Positions 1-8,854 of a stretch of 64,000 nucleotides of DNA are shown here, piece after piece; the stretch's first letter is position 1; each line of letters begins with the position of its first letter. The position numbers were made by a program, and so were the translations under genes. This DNA comes from Pedobacter sp. R20-19 (lineage in GTDB: Bacteria > Bacteroidota > Bacteroidia > Sphingobacteriales > Sphingobacteriaceae): NCBI RefSeq assembly GCF_000708265.2, contig NZ_JCKI01000003.1, positions 248,001 through 312,000 on the forward strand. Direction: 5' to 3'. The notes beneath the pieces were generated by a model. It was not told the DNA's origin. It saw nothing but the letters and a program-made list of their open reading frames with translations, and made no database searches.

Positions 1-740
1 TTCCTGAAAATAAATACATCAGGGATGGTGCAGAATCCATCATACAAGCCAGACCAACTTTTGATTCTCTTACGCGCTGGGCTAAGACAACACTCAATTA
101 TGAAGAACGTGATCTGTTGCCCGCCTGGGATGAATTTATAAAAGCAGCACCAACCTGCAAACAAAGCGATGGTTTTCAATATGATATCGTAGATGTAACC
201 CGCCAGGTGATGGCTAATTATGCACTTTCGGTTCAAAGAAAAGTGGTTGATGCCTACAAAAAAAAAGATTCAAAAAGATTTCAGACAGAAAGTCAAAACT
301 TTATTCAGCTCATTACCGATATGGATAAATTACTCGCAACCAGAAAAGATTTCCTGCTTGGACCATGGGTAAGCGAAGCCAGAAAGTGGGGTACAAATGC
401 TGAAGAAAAAGCCCTTTACGAAATGAATGCTAAAGACTTGATTACCCTTTGGGGAGACGCTAAAAATCCGCTTAATGAATATGCTTGCCGGCAATGGAGC
501 GGTTTATTAAATGATTTCTACAAACCCAGATGGGAACTTTTTTTTAACCATGCTGCTCAATCATTAAATGAAAAAACAACTTTTGACCTCAAAAAATTTA
601 ATGAAGAAGTAAGTGAATGGGAATGGAAATGGGTAAATCAAAGAAAAGATTATTCGGTGCAGCCTATCGGCAATCCAGTAAATACTTCAATTAAAATGTA
701 CCAAAAATACCGTAGATTAATGGCCATAGCGCACCCGTAA
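1..740 (+). CDS. Alpha-N-acetylglucosaminidase (GH89, NAGLU-like), C-terminal part
   Basis: Partial gene: the reading frame is open from base 3, so the N-terminal and central catalytic parts lie outside the window; about 245 residues are visible. The part seen matches the all-helical C-terminal domain of the NAGLU family, with the typical stretch RQWSGLLNDFYKPRWELF about 80 residues before the end and an upstream segment DLITLWGDAKNPLNEYA. Known family role: release of terminal alpha-linked N-acetylglucosamine from glycans; Bacteroidota members are usually secreted or periplasmic. The next gene on the same strand is a GH92 mannosidase 66 bases downstream, which fits a glycan-degradation locus. 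Family assignment is strong; substrate is inferred. Confidence 0.85.
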   Translation, partial: PENKYIRDGAESIIQARPTFDSLTRWAKTTLNYEERDLLPAWDEFIKAAPTCKQSDGFQYDIVDVTRQVMANYALSVQRKVVDAYKKKDSKRFQTESQNFIQLITDMDKLLATRKDFLLGPWVSEARKWGTNAEEKALYEMNAKDLITLWGDAKNPLNEYACRQWSGLLNDFYKPRWELFFNHAAQSLNEKTTFDLKKFNEEVSEWEWKWVNQRKDYSVQPIGNPVNTSIKMYQKYRRLMAIAHP

Positions 741-806
741 TTTCATTATTGTTTTGTACTTTACCTAATATCTTAGCACACATAAACCAAATTATTATTA
801 ATTACC

Positions 807-3086
807 ATGATAGATAAGCATTACATAAAATCTGGGATCATCTTTTTGTTAGTCTTCTTTCAGGTTAACCTGCTTATCTATTTTTCATATGGGCAGCAAC
901 AATCACGCATAAAATATGTACAACCATTTTCAGGCACCTCTGCCAGTACAACGATGGCCAGTCAGCATATTGAAGATAAAACCGAAAGGTTAGCGAATAC
1001 CATACCAGCCGTTGCACCTCCATTCGCTATGACACAATGGACGCCACAAACACAGCTTACAGAGACTAAATGTCTTGCTCCTTACTATTATAGCAACAAG
1101 AAAATTTATGGATTTAGGGCAACACACTGGATTAGTGGCTCCTGTACTCAAGATTACGGAAGCTTCACCATCACCCCCATATCTGGTCAGTTAAGAACCA
1201 GCTGGAATGAAGTGGCAGATAATTACAGCCATGATAATGAGGTTGCTAGCCCGGATTATTATAGCATTACTTTACCCAAACATCAGCTAAAAACAGAAAT
1301 TACAGCCACGCTTCGATGTGGAATGATAAGAATCACTGCGCTGAAAAGCGATAGTGTATATATCTTAATTAGCCCAAACAGTGATCAAAATAAGGGTTTC
1401 ATTAAAGTTGATCAGAAAAAAGGTGAAATCTCCGGTTATAATCCGGTGCATCGGATTTATCAGGGATGGGGACAACCGGCTGGTTTTAGTGGCTACTTCT
1501 TTATTCAAATTAAAAAGGCATTTACGATCAGTGGTACTTATACTGAAAGAACCCATTCCAATCAGCCATCCATTAGCGATAAAAAAGATATTGGTGTATT
1601 TGCCGGATTCAAACTGCAAAAGGGAGAAGAACTTATTATTCGCTCGGGAACTTCATTCACGAGTATCGCAGCAGCAAAGGCAAATCTGGAAAAAGAATTC
1701 AATTCTAATAACTTTGATGCTGTAAGGACAAATACCAAAGCAGACTGGGAAAAGTCATTGGCGCAGATTAAAATCAATGATGGTAATGAGAAAAAGAAGA
1801 AAATATTTTATACCGCTTTGTATCATGCTCAGCAACATCCAAGGCTTTTTAATGATGTTGATGGCTCCTATCCCCGCTTTGCAGGCAACTATCAAAACGA
1901 AAAGATAAGTAGAGGCAACTATTACGATGATTTTTCGATGTGGGATATTTACCGGGCGCAGTTGCCACTCGTTGAATTATTGCAACCTCAACTGGCCAAT
2001 TCTTTCGTCAATTCATTAATTATTAAGGGAAGTCAAGGTGGATGGCTCCCCATTTTCCCTTGCTGGAATAGCTATACTGCAGCCATGATTGGCGACCATA
2101 GTACTGCCTTTATTGCCTCTGCCTATCAAAAAGGGATCAGGGATTATGATATTAAAGAAGCGTACCGTTTAATGAGACAAAATGCTTTTGAAATGCCAGA
2201 TTCTGCTGATTATCTGAATGGAAAAGGCAGACGAGGCATTAATAGTTACTTAAAATATGGTTATATCCCTATGGAAGACAGTATTCCAAATGCCTTCCAT
2301 AAAAAGGAACAGGTAAGCAGAACATTAGAGTATGCTTATGACGATTATGCCCTTTCGATAATAGCAAAAGATTTAGGTAAGCAGAATGACTATAACACAC
2401 TTTCTAAAAGAGCGTTAAACTACAAAAATATCTTCGATCAGGAAGTTGGTATGGTAAGGGGTAAATACAGTAATGGCACTTGGTATAAACCTTATCTTGC
2501 CGATCACCGTGAACCTTATATTACGGAAGGAACACCAAGGCAATATACTTTTTATGTTCCTCATGATATGCCAGGATTAATGACCCTAATGGGTGGCAAA
2601 AAGAATTTGGAAAACGAACTTGATTCTATTTTTTTGAAAAAAGAATACTGGCATGGAAATGAACCTGGACATCAGATTCCGTTTTTATATAACTATACTT
2701 CCAATCCATGGAAAACGCAGAAACAAGTAACTAAGATTTTAAATGAAGAATATGATGAAGGTGCTGGCGGTTTAAGTGGAAATGATGATGCAGGACAAAT
2801 GTCAGCCTGGTATGTTTTTGCATCTCTAGGATTTTATCCGGTAGATCCGGTTTCCGGCATTTATCAAATTACCAATCCGACATTTAATCAAACTACTATT
2901 TCTTTTAACACGGGGAAGAAATTAGATGTTAAAACAGTTAGGTTAAGCAAAAATGCCATCTACCTTTCTAAGGTCATTTTAAATGGAAAAATACTGCACA
3001 ACAATGAGATCACGCATCAACAATTGATTAGCGGAGGCTTGCTCACTTTTTATCTTCAGGAAAAACCGCCCTTATCTAAAAAATAA
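807..3086 (+). CDS. GH92 family alpha-mannosidase, secreted
   Basis: The 759-residue product has the usual length of GH92 exo-alpha-mannosidases, calcium-dependent inverting enzymes acting on N-glycan or yeast-mannan type chains. The N-terminus has a hydrophobic stretch (about residues 9-28, ending near YSYGQQQ) that looks like a signal peptide. Family hallmarks: a YDDFSMWDIYRAQLPL block near residue 372, GGWLPIFPCWNSY near 410, and GNDDAGQMSAWYVFASLG near 658, which belongs to the metal and substrate site. The last ~90 residues form the usual C-terminal beta-sandwich. It follows the GH89 gene closely, so both probably trim the same kind of glycan. No convincing promoter was seen in the 66-base gap. 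Linkage specificity (alpha-1,2, 1,3 or 1,6) cannot be read from the sequence. Confidence 0.93.
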   Translation: MIDKHYIKSGIIFLLVFFQVNLLIYFSYGQQQSRIKYVQPFSGTSASTTMASQHIEDKTERLANTIPAVAPPFAMTQWTPQTQLTETKCLAPYYYSNKKIYGFRATHWISGSCTQDYGSFTITPISGQLRTSWNEVADNYSHDNEVASPDYYSITLPKHQLKTEITATLRCGMIRITALKSDSVYILISPNSDQNKGFIKVDQKKGEISGYNPVHRIYQGWGQPAGFSGYFFIQIKKAFTISGTYTERTHSNQPSISDKKDIGVFAGFKLQKGEELIIRSGTSFTSIAAAKANLEKEFNSNNFDAVRTNTKADWEKSLAQIKINDGNEKKKKIFYTALYHAQQHPRLFNDVDGSYPRFAGNYQNEKISRGNYYDDFSMWDIYRAQLPLVELLQPQLANSFVNSLIIKGSQGGWLPIFPCWNSYTAAMIGDHSTAFIASAYQKGIRDYDIKEAYRLMRQNAFEMPDSADYLNGKGRRGINSYLKYGYIPMEDSIPNAFHKKEQVSRTLEYAYDDYALSIIAKDLGKQNDYNTLSKRALNYKNIFDQEVGMVRGKYSNGTWYKPYLADHREPYITEGTPRQYTFYVPHDMPGLMTLMGGKKNLENELDSIFLKKEYWHGNEPGHQIPFLYNYTSNPWKTQKQVTKILNEEYDEGAGGLSGNDDAGQMSAWYVFASLGFYPVDPVSGIYQITNPTFNQTTISFNTGKKLDVKTVRLSKNAIYLSKVILNGKILHNNEITHQQLISGGLLTFYLQEKPPLSKK

Positions 3087-3199
3087 CTTGACGTATTGAT
3101 TTAAGCAAACAGAGATACAAAATCAGCTTGATGAAGTTAAAATCGATTTTTAATGCCTGATAAATATTTGATCAGATGCAATTATATTTTCAAAATCAT

Positions 3200-3207
3200 T
3201 ACTTTTG
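3200..3207 (+). promoter_or_regulatory. Putative -7 element of the lysS promoter
   Basis: TACTTTTG fits the Bacteroidota -7 consensus TAnnTTTG. No good TTTG -33 element is found 19-21 bases upstream, so this is a partial match. If used, transcription would begin around 3213, giving a leader of about 10 bases before the ATG at 3223. It also argues against a TTG start at 3205, which would lie inside the promoter. Confidence 0.4.
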
Positions 3208-3222
3208 CAAAAAATACCCGAA

Positions 3223-4932
3223 ATGAGTATAGGATTATCAGAACAAGAAATATTACGACGTGAATCACTTAAACAATTACGTCAATTAGGTATAGAACCT
3301 TATCCCGCAGAAGCTTATGAAGTTAATGTAACTGCTGCAGATATTTTAGCTAATTACGAAAAAGATAAAACTGCTTACAAGACGGTAAGTTTAGCAGGCC
3401 GGATTATGGGCCGCAACATCATGGGTGCCGCATCATTTGCCGAATTACAAGATTCAACAGGCCGTATCCAGGTTTATTTAAAAAGAGATGAACTTTGTCC
3501 TGACGAGGATAAAACCCTATATAACACGGTATTTAAAAAATTATTGGATATTGGAGATTTTATCGGTGTAAAGGGCTATGTATTTACTACCCAAACCGGA
3601 GAAATTTCTATCCATGTTACTGAATTTAAGGTTTTAGCTAAATCATTACGTCCATTACCCATAGTAAAACGTGATGATGCTGGAAATGTATATGACGGTT
3701 TCACTAACCCTGAATTGCGTTACCGCATGCGTTATGTAGATTTAACGGTAAATCCAGATTACAAACAGATTTTCATTAAACGCAGCAAGGTAATTAACTC
3801 GATGCGTAATTATTTCGATAATCAAGGTTGGATGGAAGTAGAAACACCAATTCTACAGCCCATTCATGGCGGCGCAGCTGCACGTCCTTTTGCCACCCAC
3901 CATAATACCTTAGATATGCCACTTTATTTGCGCATTGCAAATGAATTGTATTTAAAAAGATTAATTGTAGCAGGTTTTGATGGTGTTTATGAGTTCGGTA
4001 AAATGTTCCGTAATGAAGGAATGGACCGCACACATAATCCAGAATACACCTCTATGGAAATTTATGTAGCCTATAAAGATTATATCTGGATGATGGCTAT
4101 GGTGGAAGAATGTTTAGAGAAAGTAGCTATAGCCACCAACGGATCTGCTGTAGTTAAGGTAGGTGAAAATGACATTAACTTTGAAGGGCCATACGAGAAG
4201 CTTACCATGTATGAATCCATTCACAAATATACTGGCATAGATGTTTCTGCCATGACAGAAAATGAACTGATTCAAACTTGTAAGGATTTAGATATTGAAA
4301 CTGATTCTACCATGGGTCGTGGTAAGTTAGTAGACGAAATTTTTAGCGCAAAGGTAGAGGCTAACTTAATTCAGCCTACCTTCATCACAGATTATCCAAT
4401 TGAGATGACGCCACTAGCCAAAAAGCACCGTTCAGCTGAAGGCTTAGTAGAGCGTTTTGAAATCTTCGTAAATGGTAAAGAAATTGGAAATGCCTATTCT
4501 GAGCTCAATGATCCTATTGATCAAAGAGAACGTTTTGAAGATCAGTTAACACTTGCCGATCGTGGTGATGCTGAGGCCATGGCGATGGACGATGATTTTG
4601 TTCGTGCATTAGAATATGGTATGCCTCCTACTTCAGGTCTAGGTTTCGGTATCGATCGTATTGTAATGTTAATGACCAATCAAAGTACCATTCAGGAAGT
4701 ATTGTTCTTCCCCCAAATGCGTCCGGAGAAAAAGAAAATTGAGATGACTGCTGAGGAAACAGAACTTTATTCACTTATCACTGAAGATGAGCAACATCTT
4801 TTAACTGATATTAAAAGTAAGTTAACTGATTGGAGTAACAAAAAGTGGGATACCACATTGAAAGCATTAACTTCCAAAGGGATTTTAAAAGTTGCCAAAA
4901 CTGATGAAGGATTGTTCCTTTCGCATAAGTAA
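3223..4932 (+). CDS. lysS: Lysine-tRNA ligase (class II)
   Basis: Charges tRNA-Lys with lysine in the cytoplasm. I chose the ATG at 3223 (569 residues) over an in-frame TTG at 3205. The N-terminal ~60-165 region is the OB-fold anticodon-binding domain (LAGRIMGRNIMGAASFAELQD). The class II catalytic core follows, with motif 2 FRNEGMDRTHNPEYTSME near residue 262 and motif 3 GLGFGIDRIVMLM near 472. Compared with the ~505-residue E. coli enzyme there is an extra ~65-residue C-terminal tail (from MTAEETELYSL), which I believe is common in Bacteroidota but cannot check here. A strong hairpin terminator follows at 4981, so it is probably monocistronic. Confidence 0.98.
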   Translation: MSIGLSEQEILRRESLKQLRQLGIEPYPAEAYEVNVTAADILANYEKDKTAYKTVSLAGRIMGRNIMGAASFAELQDSTGRIQVYLKRDELCPDEDKTLYNTVFKKLLDIGDFIGVKGYVFTTQTGEISIHVTEFKVLAKSLRPLPIVKRDDAGNVYDGFTNPELRYRMRYVDLTVNPDYKQIFIKRSKVINSMRNYFDNQGWMEVETPILQPIHGGAAARPFATHHNTLDMPLYLRIANELYLKRLIVAGFDGVYEFGKMFRNEGMDRTHNPEYTSMEIYVAYKDYIWMMAMVEECLEKVAIATNGSAVVKVGENDINFEGPYEKLTMYESIHKYTGIDVSAMTENELIQTCKDLDIETDSTMGRGKLVDEIFSAKVEANLIQPTFITDYPIEMTPLAKKHRSAEGLVERFEIFVNGKEIGNAYSELNDPIDQRERFEDQLTLADRGDAEAMAMDDDFVRALEYGMPPTSGLGFGIDRIVMLMTNQSTIQEVLFFPQMRPEKKKIEMTAEETELYSLITEDEQHLLTDIKSKLTDWSNKKWDTTLKALTSKGILKVAKTDEGLFLSHK

Positions 4933-4980
4933 ACACACGCCAGGGCGTAACTGATCTTAACAAAAACATAACATAAAATT

Positions 4981-5018
4981 AAAAGGCTTGCTAACAACTG
5001 TTTAGCAAGCCTTTTCTA
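4981..5018 (+). terminator. Rho-independent terminator after lysS
   Basis: AAAAGGCTTGCTAA, a six-base loop, then TTAGCAAGCCTTTT: a nearly perfect 14-bp stem followed by T-rich sequence, 49 bases after the lysS stop codon. Confidence 0.9.
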
Positions 5019-5052
5019 TATTTACAGCAATTGATAATTAAATCATTGCCAT

Positions 5053-5265
5053 ATGAATACTTCAAGTTTAGAAATTAACGAAAGAGAATATTGCATCAAA
5101 CTGAGTAAAGATGCATTTGATTTAACTTTGGTTCGCCAACTGATTAAAAGAATCCAGGCCGAAGCATTATTTTTCTCCAGATCACAGCATGAAGATGATG
5201 ATATCTTAAGCAAAAGATCTCAAAGAGAAGAGTTGGAAGGCTACGATAGTTTAGATGATAAATAG
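5053..5265 (+). CDS. Small hypothetical protein (70 aa)
   Basis: I do not recognise this family. The product is soluble, with no signal peptide or membrane segment. The first half (NEREYCIKLSKDAFDLTLVRQLIKRIQAE) could form a beta strand followed by an amphipathic helix. The tail is strongly charged (HEDDDILSKRSQREELEGYDSLDDK). It starts 35 bases after the lysS terminator, so it must have its own promoter; TATATTTA near 5017 is one base away from TAnnTTTG. Overall composition and codon use look like neighbouring genes, and the ATG start is clean, so I consider it a real gene of unknown role. It resembles small antitoxin-like or regulatory proteins in shape only; no toxin partner is visible next to it. 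Confidence 0.6.
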   Translation: MNTSSLEINEREYCIKLSKDAFDLTLVRQLIKRIQAEALFFSRSQHEDDDILSKRSQREELEGYDSLDDK

Positions 5266-5347
5266 GTTAAAGGTTTCGGGTTATAAGTTCCGGTGTAACA
5301 TCGCAAATATGTGGTAAACCTGAACGTACAACTTCAAACCTTTAACC
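5265..5347. terminator. Long inverted repeat between two convergent genes
   Basis: GGTTAAAGGTTT at 5265-5276 is exactly complementary to AAACCTTTAACC at 5336-5347, with a second short pair AAGTT/AACTT inside (5285-5289 and 5330-5334). The arms enclose a ~59-base interval. It overlaps the stop codon of the gene on the left and ends ten bases before the stop of the leftward gene on the right, so it may serve as a two-way transcription stop. Confidence 0.45.
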
Positions 5348-5357
5348 CTTAATCATT

Positions 5358-5912
5358 TTAGTCGATATCTAAAGATCCCTCTATCGAATCATCCATTGTT
5401 TTTCCGGTTACTACAGAAGCTGCCATTTTTAAGAAAGCAACTGCAGCGCCGTTTTTAGTATCCCAGTAATATCCTTCAGAAGGAATAACTTTGATGAGGG
5501 TGATGTTTGGATCATCCTTACCCCCTTGAAACCAGGTTTTAAGTAATGGAGACCAAAGTTCATCTATTTTTGCCTGGTCTCGGCTAATTTCAGAGATCCC
5601 ATAAATATTAACGAAACCAGAATGAGCACTAGCCTGAAATAAAAGGTGGGTAAATGGATCTGAAGAAATTTCGTCGTTTTTATGACTATCCTTTAAACTC
5701 ATGAACCAAAGATTTCCTTCATCATCAACCTGTTGAATAGCCATAGGCCTTACTGATAAAGGTACTCCTGTTTTAATGTTCGTACAAAAAAAGCAACTTT
5801 CTGCTTTCTCTGCCAAACCACGTAGCTTTTCAATGGCTTCTTTTCCGCCTAAATCCTGAATGTTGCCTTCTTCCTGAGTATTATTTGTACTTCCTTCTTG
5901 TGATGTTGCCAT
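5358..5912 (-). CDS. Pyridoxamine 5'-phosphate oxidase-like (general stress protein 26 type) protein
   Basis: The 184-residue soluble protein shows the split-barrel flavin-binding fold signature of the general stress protein 26 group: CFFCTNIKTGVPLSVRPMAIQQVDDEGNLW followed by a SLKDSHKNDEI loop and the typical late stretch VIPSEGYYWDTKNG. The first ~25 residues are hydrophilic and rich in Q, E and N, and look disordered. Known members bind FMN, FAD or F420-like cofactors and are linked to stress; true PdxH activity is not expected because the substrate residues of PdxH are not recognisable. It stands alone, convergent with the small gene on its left and followed upstream by a long repeat region, so it is probably transcribed alone. 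Confidence 0.85.
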   Translation of the reverse strand: MATSQEGSTNNTQEEGNIQDLGGKEAIEKLRGLAEKAESCFFCTNIKTGVPLSVRPMAIQQVDDEGNLWFMSLKDSHKNDEISSDPFTHLLFQASAHSGFVNIYGISEISRDQAKIDELWSPLLKTWFQGGKDDPNITLIKVIPSEGYYWDTKNGAAVAFLKMAASVVTGKTMDDSIEGSLDID

Positions 5913-5975
5913 AGGTATAAGATTTTCTATAGACTACAAAATATTTTTTGATTTGGTTTTAACTATTTCATAAAT

Positions 5976-6330
5976 GAACTTGATTCGGGATCTTTGCAGA
6001 TGATTCTTGCCTTAGTATGAAAGTGAGGGTTTATATAATTGATGTACCATCCAACTAGGCCAAACCACTGTTTCTTCGTTCTGCTATTAGACCGGCATGG
6101 TCAATTTTTCGGGATAGCAATGACTAAGCCCATCCACTGACTTAAACAGAAAAATTGCGAGCCGGCAACTTTGCTTCTTTGGTTGCCCAAAGAAGAGAGC
6201 CCGTCTGGCTAGGACAAAATAAAACCTATTAAAAAACAAGTAATTCCAGTAACCCTAGAATTTAATACAGTGAATGAATGAACTTCCAAATTCCATAAGT
6301 TAGAGATGCTCCATACTTCAGCATTACAGC
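5976..6330. repeat. Long direct repeat, copy 1 (~355 bp)
   Basis: This segment is repeated at 6376-6731, exactly 400 bases later. I count roughly 16 differences over ~355 bases, so about 95% identity. It contains a strong hairpin (CTTCTTTGG, loop TTGC, CCAAAGAAG) near 6172-6193. Read leftward, it has a protein-like reading frame interrupted here by a TAG, so it is probably not a gene. Confidence 0.85.
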
Positions 6331-6375
6331 GACCTGTTAAAATTTATTCATCAAACACCCCTCGCCCGTCCTCCT

Positions 6376-6731
6376 GAACTTGATTGAGGATCTTTGCAGA
6401 TGATTCTTGCCTTAGTATGAAAGTGAGGGATTATATAAATTGATGTACCATCCAACTAGGCCAAACCACTGATTCTTCGTTATGCTATTAAACCGGCATG
6501 GTCAATTTTTCGGGATAGCAATGAACAAGCCCATCCACTGACTTAAACAGAAAAATTGCGAGCTGGCAACTTTGCTTCTTTGGTTGCCCAAAGAAGAGAG
6601 CCCGTCTGGCTAGGACAAAATAAAACCTATTAAAAAACAAGTAATTGCAGTAACCCTGGGATTTAATACAGTGAATGAATGAACTTCCAAATTCCATAAG
6701 TTAGAGATGCTTCATACTTCATCATGACAGC
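6376..6731. repeat. Long direct repeat, copy 2 (~356 bp)
   Basis: Second copy of the 5976 repeat, separated by a 45-base spacer. The same hairpin (CTTCTTTGG/CCAAAGAAG) recurs near 6572-6593. In this copy the leftward frame (6488-6697) is open for 69 codons, but the other copy has a stop in it and the peptide looks like translated repeat. The start of the unit (GAACTTGATTGAGGATCTTTGCAGA) resembles interspersed repeats I associate with Sphingobacteriaceae genomes, which is recollection rather than a search result. Confidence 0.85.
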
Positions 6732-6801
6732 AAGCGTATTATCGCTAGTGCCATAAAATCAAGTTGAAAGTAGAATCCCCATGTCCTAACCTTCAAACAC
6801 A

Positions 6802-8049
6802 CTAAACCTCTTCTACAGACAGCACTCTCTTAGCCAATTTACCCACCGTTAAACCCTGAACAATAATAGAGAATACCACTACGAAATAGGTAATTCCTAC
6901 CAACAAGGGTTTATATGGTCCTTCATCCATAGATAAAACCAAGGCAATGGAAACCCCTCCACGTAAACCTCCCCAAACCAGAACTTTAATGGTACCACTG
7001 CTAAATTTGTTTTTAAACGGAATAAGAACCACCGGAATATAAATAGATAAGAACCTGGAGAACAATACAATGATGATACAACATAAACCAATTAACCAAT
7101 AGTCGGTAATGTTATGAATGATCAGCAATTCAAATCCAATAAACAGGAATAAAATGGCATTCAAAATCTCATCAATTAACTCCCAGAATTTGTTGAGGTA
7201 ATCTTTTGTAACGGCAGACATTGCTGTTCTTTTACCATAGTTACCAATTACAATCCCAGCAGCCACCATGGTGAGCGGCCCGGAAATATGAATGGAATGT
7301 GCTATCAGGTACCCGCCCATTACAACTGACAAAGTAATTAAAACTGAAACTTTATAGTCATCAATTTTTCGCATGGCATTGGAAGCCCCTAAACCTAAAA
7401 TAGTTCCTAAAGCAAAACCACCCAAAGCTTCCTTAATTAATAACCATGAAATGTTAGTCGCACTGATATCAATATCACTACCTTGTGCCAATTGAAGGAT
7501 CACAGCAAAGATCACTACGGCAACACCATCATTAAATAAAGATTCACCTGCAACTTTCGTTTCCAGTGACTTACGTACATTGGCATCCTTCAATACCCCC
7601 ATAACAGCAATAGGATCAGTTGGGGAAATCAGTGCGCCAAACAACAGCGAATAAATAAAAGGAATTTTAAACCCGAAGAATGGTGCAATATAAAAAACCA
7701 ATGCACCAACAGCAAAAGTAGAAATGACTACACTCACTGTTGAGAATATAATCACAGGTGCCCTTTGCTCTCTTAAATCAACCAGGTTAATATGAATGGC
7801 ACCGGCAAATAACAAAAAGTTTAACATTGCCCCCATCAATACTTCAGTAAAATCAACATCTTGCAGTAATGTAGAAAAATGATCGAAGGTTTTTGGAAAT
7901 AAACTACCGGTTAAAACCAATACGATTGAACTGATCATAGCAATGATCATAATTCCTATAGTGGATGGTAGTTTTAGGTATCGGAGGTTTAAATAAGAGA
8001 AAAATGATGCTAAAACAATAAGCACCGAAAAGGAGTAATATAATTCCAT
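6802..8049 (-). CDS. Cation:proton antiporter, CPA1 (NhaP-like) family
   Basis: An integral membrane protein of 415 residues with about 12 hydrophobic segments, the usual size for prokaryotic CPA1 Na+/H+ (or K+/H+) exchangers. Diagnostic motifs: LFGALISPTDPIAVMGVLK near residue 140 and SLFNDGVAVVIFAVIL near 170, the second containing the ND of the ion-binding site. A later GGLRGGVSIALVLSM segment also matches the family. Such exchangers keep cytoplasmic pH and sodium low by using the proton gradient. There is no C-terminal TrkA domain, so regulation by a nucleotide-binding tail is absent. It is not in an obvious operon: a repeat region lies downstream and a separate leftward gene upstream. 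The ion specificity cannot be deduced. Confidence 0.93.
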   Translation of the reverse strand: MELYYSFSVLIVLASFFSYLNLRYLKLPSTIGIMIIAMISSIVLVLTGSLFPKTFDHFSTLLQDVDFTEVLMGAMLNFLLFAGAIHINLVDLREQRAPVIIFSTVSVVISTFAVGALVFYIAPFFGFKIPFIYSLLFGALISPTDPIAVMGVLKDANVRKSLETKVAGESLFNDGVAVVIFAVILQLAQGSDIDISATNISWLLIKEALGGFALGTILGLGASNAMRKIDDYKVSVLITLSVVMGGYLIAHSIHISGPLTMVAAGIVIGNYGKRTAMSAVTKDYLNKFWELIDEILNAILFLFIGFELLIIHNITDYWLIGLCCIIIVLFSRFLSIYIPVVLIPFKNKFSSGTIKVLVWGGLRGGVSIALVLSMDEGPYKPLLVGITYFVVVFSIIVQGLTVGKLAKRVLSVEEV

Positions 8050-8100
8050 AATAGTAATGAGTACCGGTAAACCCCCAAAATATTAAAAAATTTCGACTCG

Positions 8101-8118
8101 TCTAAAATTATATTTAGA
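8101..8118. promoter_or_regulatory. Near-palindrome upstream of the antiporter gene
   Basis: TCTAAAATTATATTTAGA is an 18-base near-perfect palindrome with TCTAAA/TTTAGA arms, 52 bases upstream of the antiporter ATG. It could be an operator, but the high A+T content makes chance palindromes common. Confidence 0.25.
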
Positions 8119-8149
8119 TTATGACATCGAACACCATTTATGGACATAA

Positions 8150-8184
8150 AAAAAGGAGACAAATAAATTTGACTCCTTTCTATA
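8150..8184 (-). terminator. Terminator of the gene at 8200-8739
   Basis: Read leftward: AAAGGAG-t-CAAAT, short loop, ATTTG-t-CTCCTTT, then a run of T. The stem has one mismatch and sits 16 bases past the stop codon. Confidence 0.85.
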
Positions 8185-8199
8185 TAATAAGATATTGAA

Positions 8200-8739
8200 T
8201 TAGCGATAACGAACTTGTTGTTGCTTATCCATCATGCCCATCTGATCTTTCATTTGTTTAATCTGATCTGCTAATAACTTGTTCTTATCTGCCTTCTTAG
8301 CTTCAGCAAGATAAAGCGTAGCCTCACGTTTATTACGCTTCGCCATGGCAATTCCAGCAAGACTCAATTTAGCCAATGCAATATTATGATCCATTTGCAT
8401 CCCTAAACTTAAAGCAGTTTTAAAGTATTTTTCAGACTTCATTGGCGCTGTTCTACTTTCAATTAAACCCACCAATAAATTATAATATCCATGTTGAACT
8501 TTAATTAACTGACTTTCATAATTGGTAATTCGATCCAGAAACATTTTGGCTTTTGGCATATTGTCTTTTCTTAAAAACCATTGTGCCAATAGCATGTTTT
8601 CATTAAAGAAATAAGTTACCAATACAATTATGCCCAGTAAAATGGCCACAATGCCCCAAGGCCAAAAACCGAAAATAAATAAAGCTACTGCGCCACCCAG
8701 TAAAGCAAACCCCGCAATTAATCTGATAATATTTGGCAT
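8200..8739 (-). CDS. Membrane protein with TPR-like cytoplasmic region, unknown function
   Basis: I chose the ATG at 8739 (179 residues, MPNIIRLIAGFALL) over an in-frame TTG 30 bases upstream. Two closely spaced hydrophobic segments (about residues 5-24 and 27-45) form a hairpin in the membrane. The rest is soluble and helical; the pattern of repeated helix pairs (AKMFLDRITNYESQLIKVQHGYYNLLVGLIES, then KYFKTALSLGMQMDHNIALAKLSLAGIAMAK, broken up here only in description) suggests tetratricopeptide-like repeats, i.e. a protein-binding platform. The C-terminus is rich in K, Q and M. No enzyme motif is visible. It has its own terminator and stands divergent from the thioredoxin-like gene at 8855. 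Function unknown. Confidence 0.7.
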   Translation of the reverse strand: MPNIIRLIAGFALLGGAVALFIFGFWPWGIVAILLGIIVLVTYFFNENMLLAQWFLRKDNMPKAKMFLDRITNYESQLIKVQHGYYNLLVGLIESRTAPMKSEKYFKTALSLGMQMDHNIALAKLSLAGIAMAKRNKREATLYLAEAKKADKNKLLADQIKQMKDQMGMMDKQQQVRYR

Positions 8740-8854
8740 AAATTTTATTCTAATTATTTTTTTTTGCAAATATCGTTTTTAAATGGCAGAATTTAGTTTT
8801 TAAAACAATAATTTCATTAAAAATTTCACTCATACAACAATTCTCTTTTTTAAC

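Noticed and set aside
3205..3222. Upstream TTG start for lysS
   Set aside because: It overlaps the probable promoter element, and the ATG at 3223 gives the normal N-terminus.
6488..6697. A 69-codon leftward frame in the long repeat
   Set aside because: The other repeat copy has a stop in the same frame and the peptide has no support beyond the repeat.
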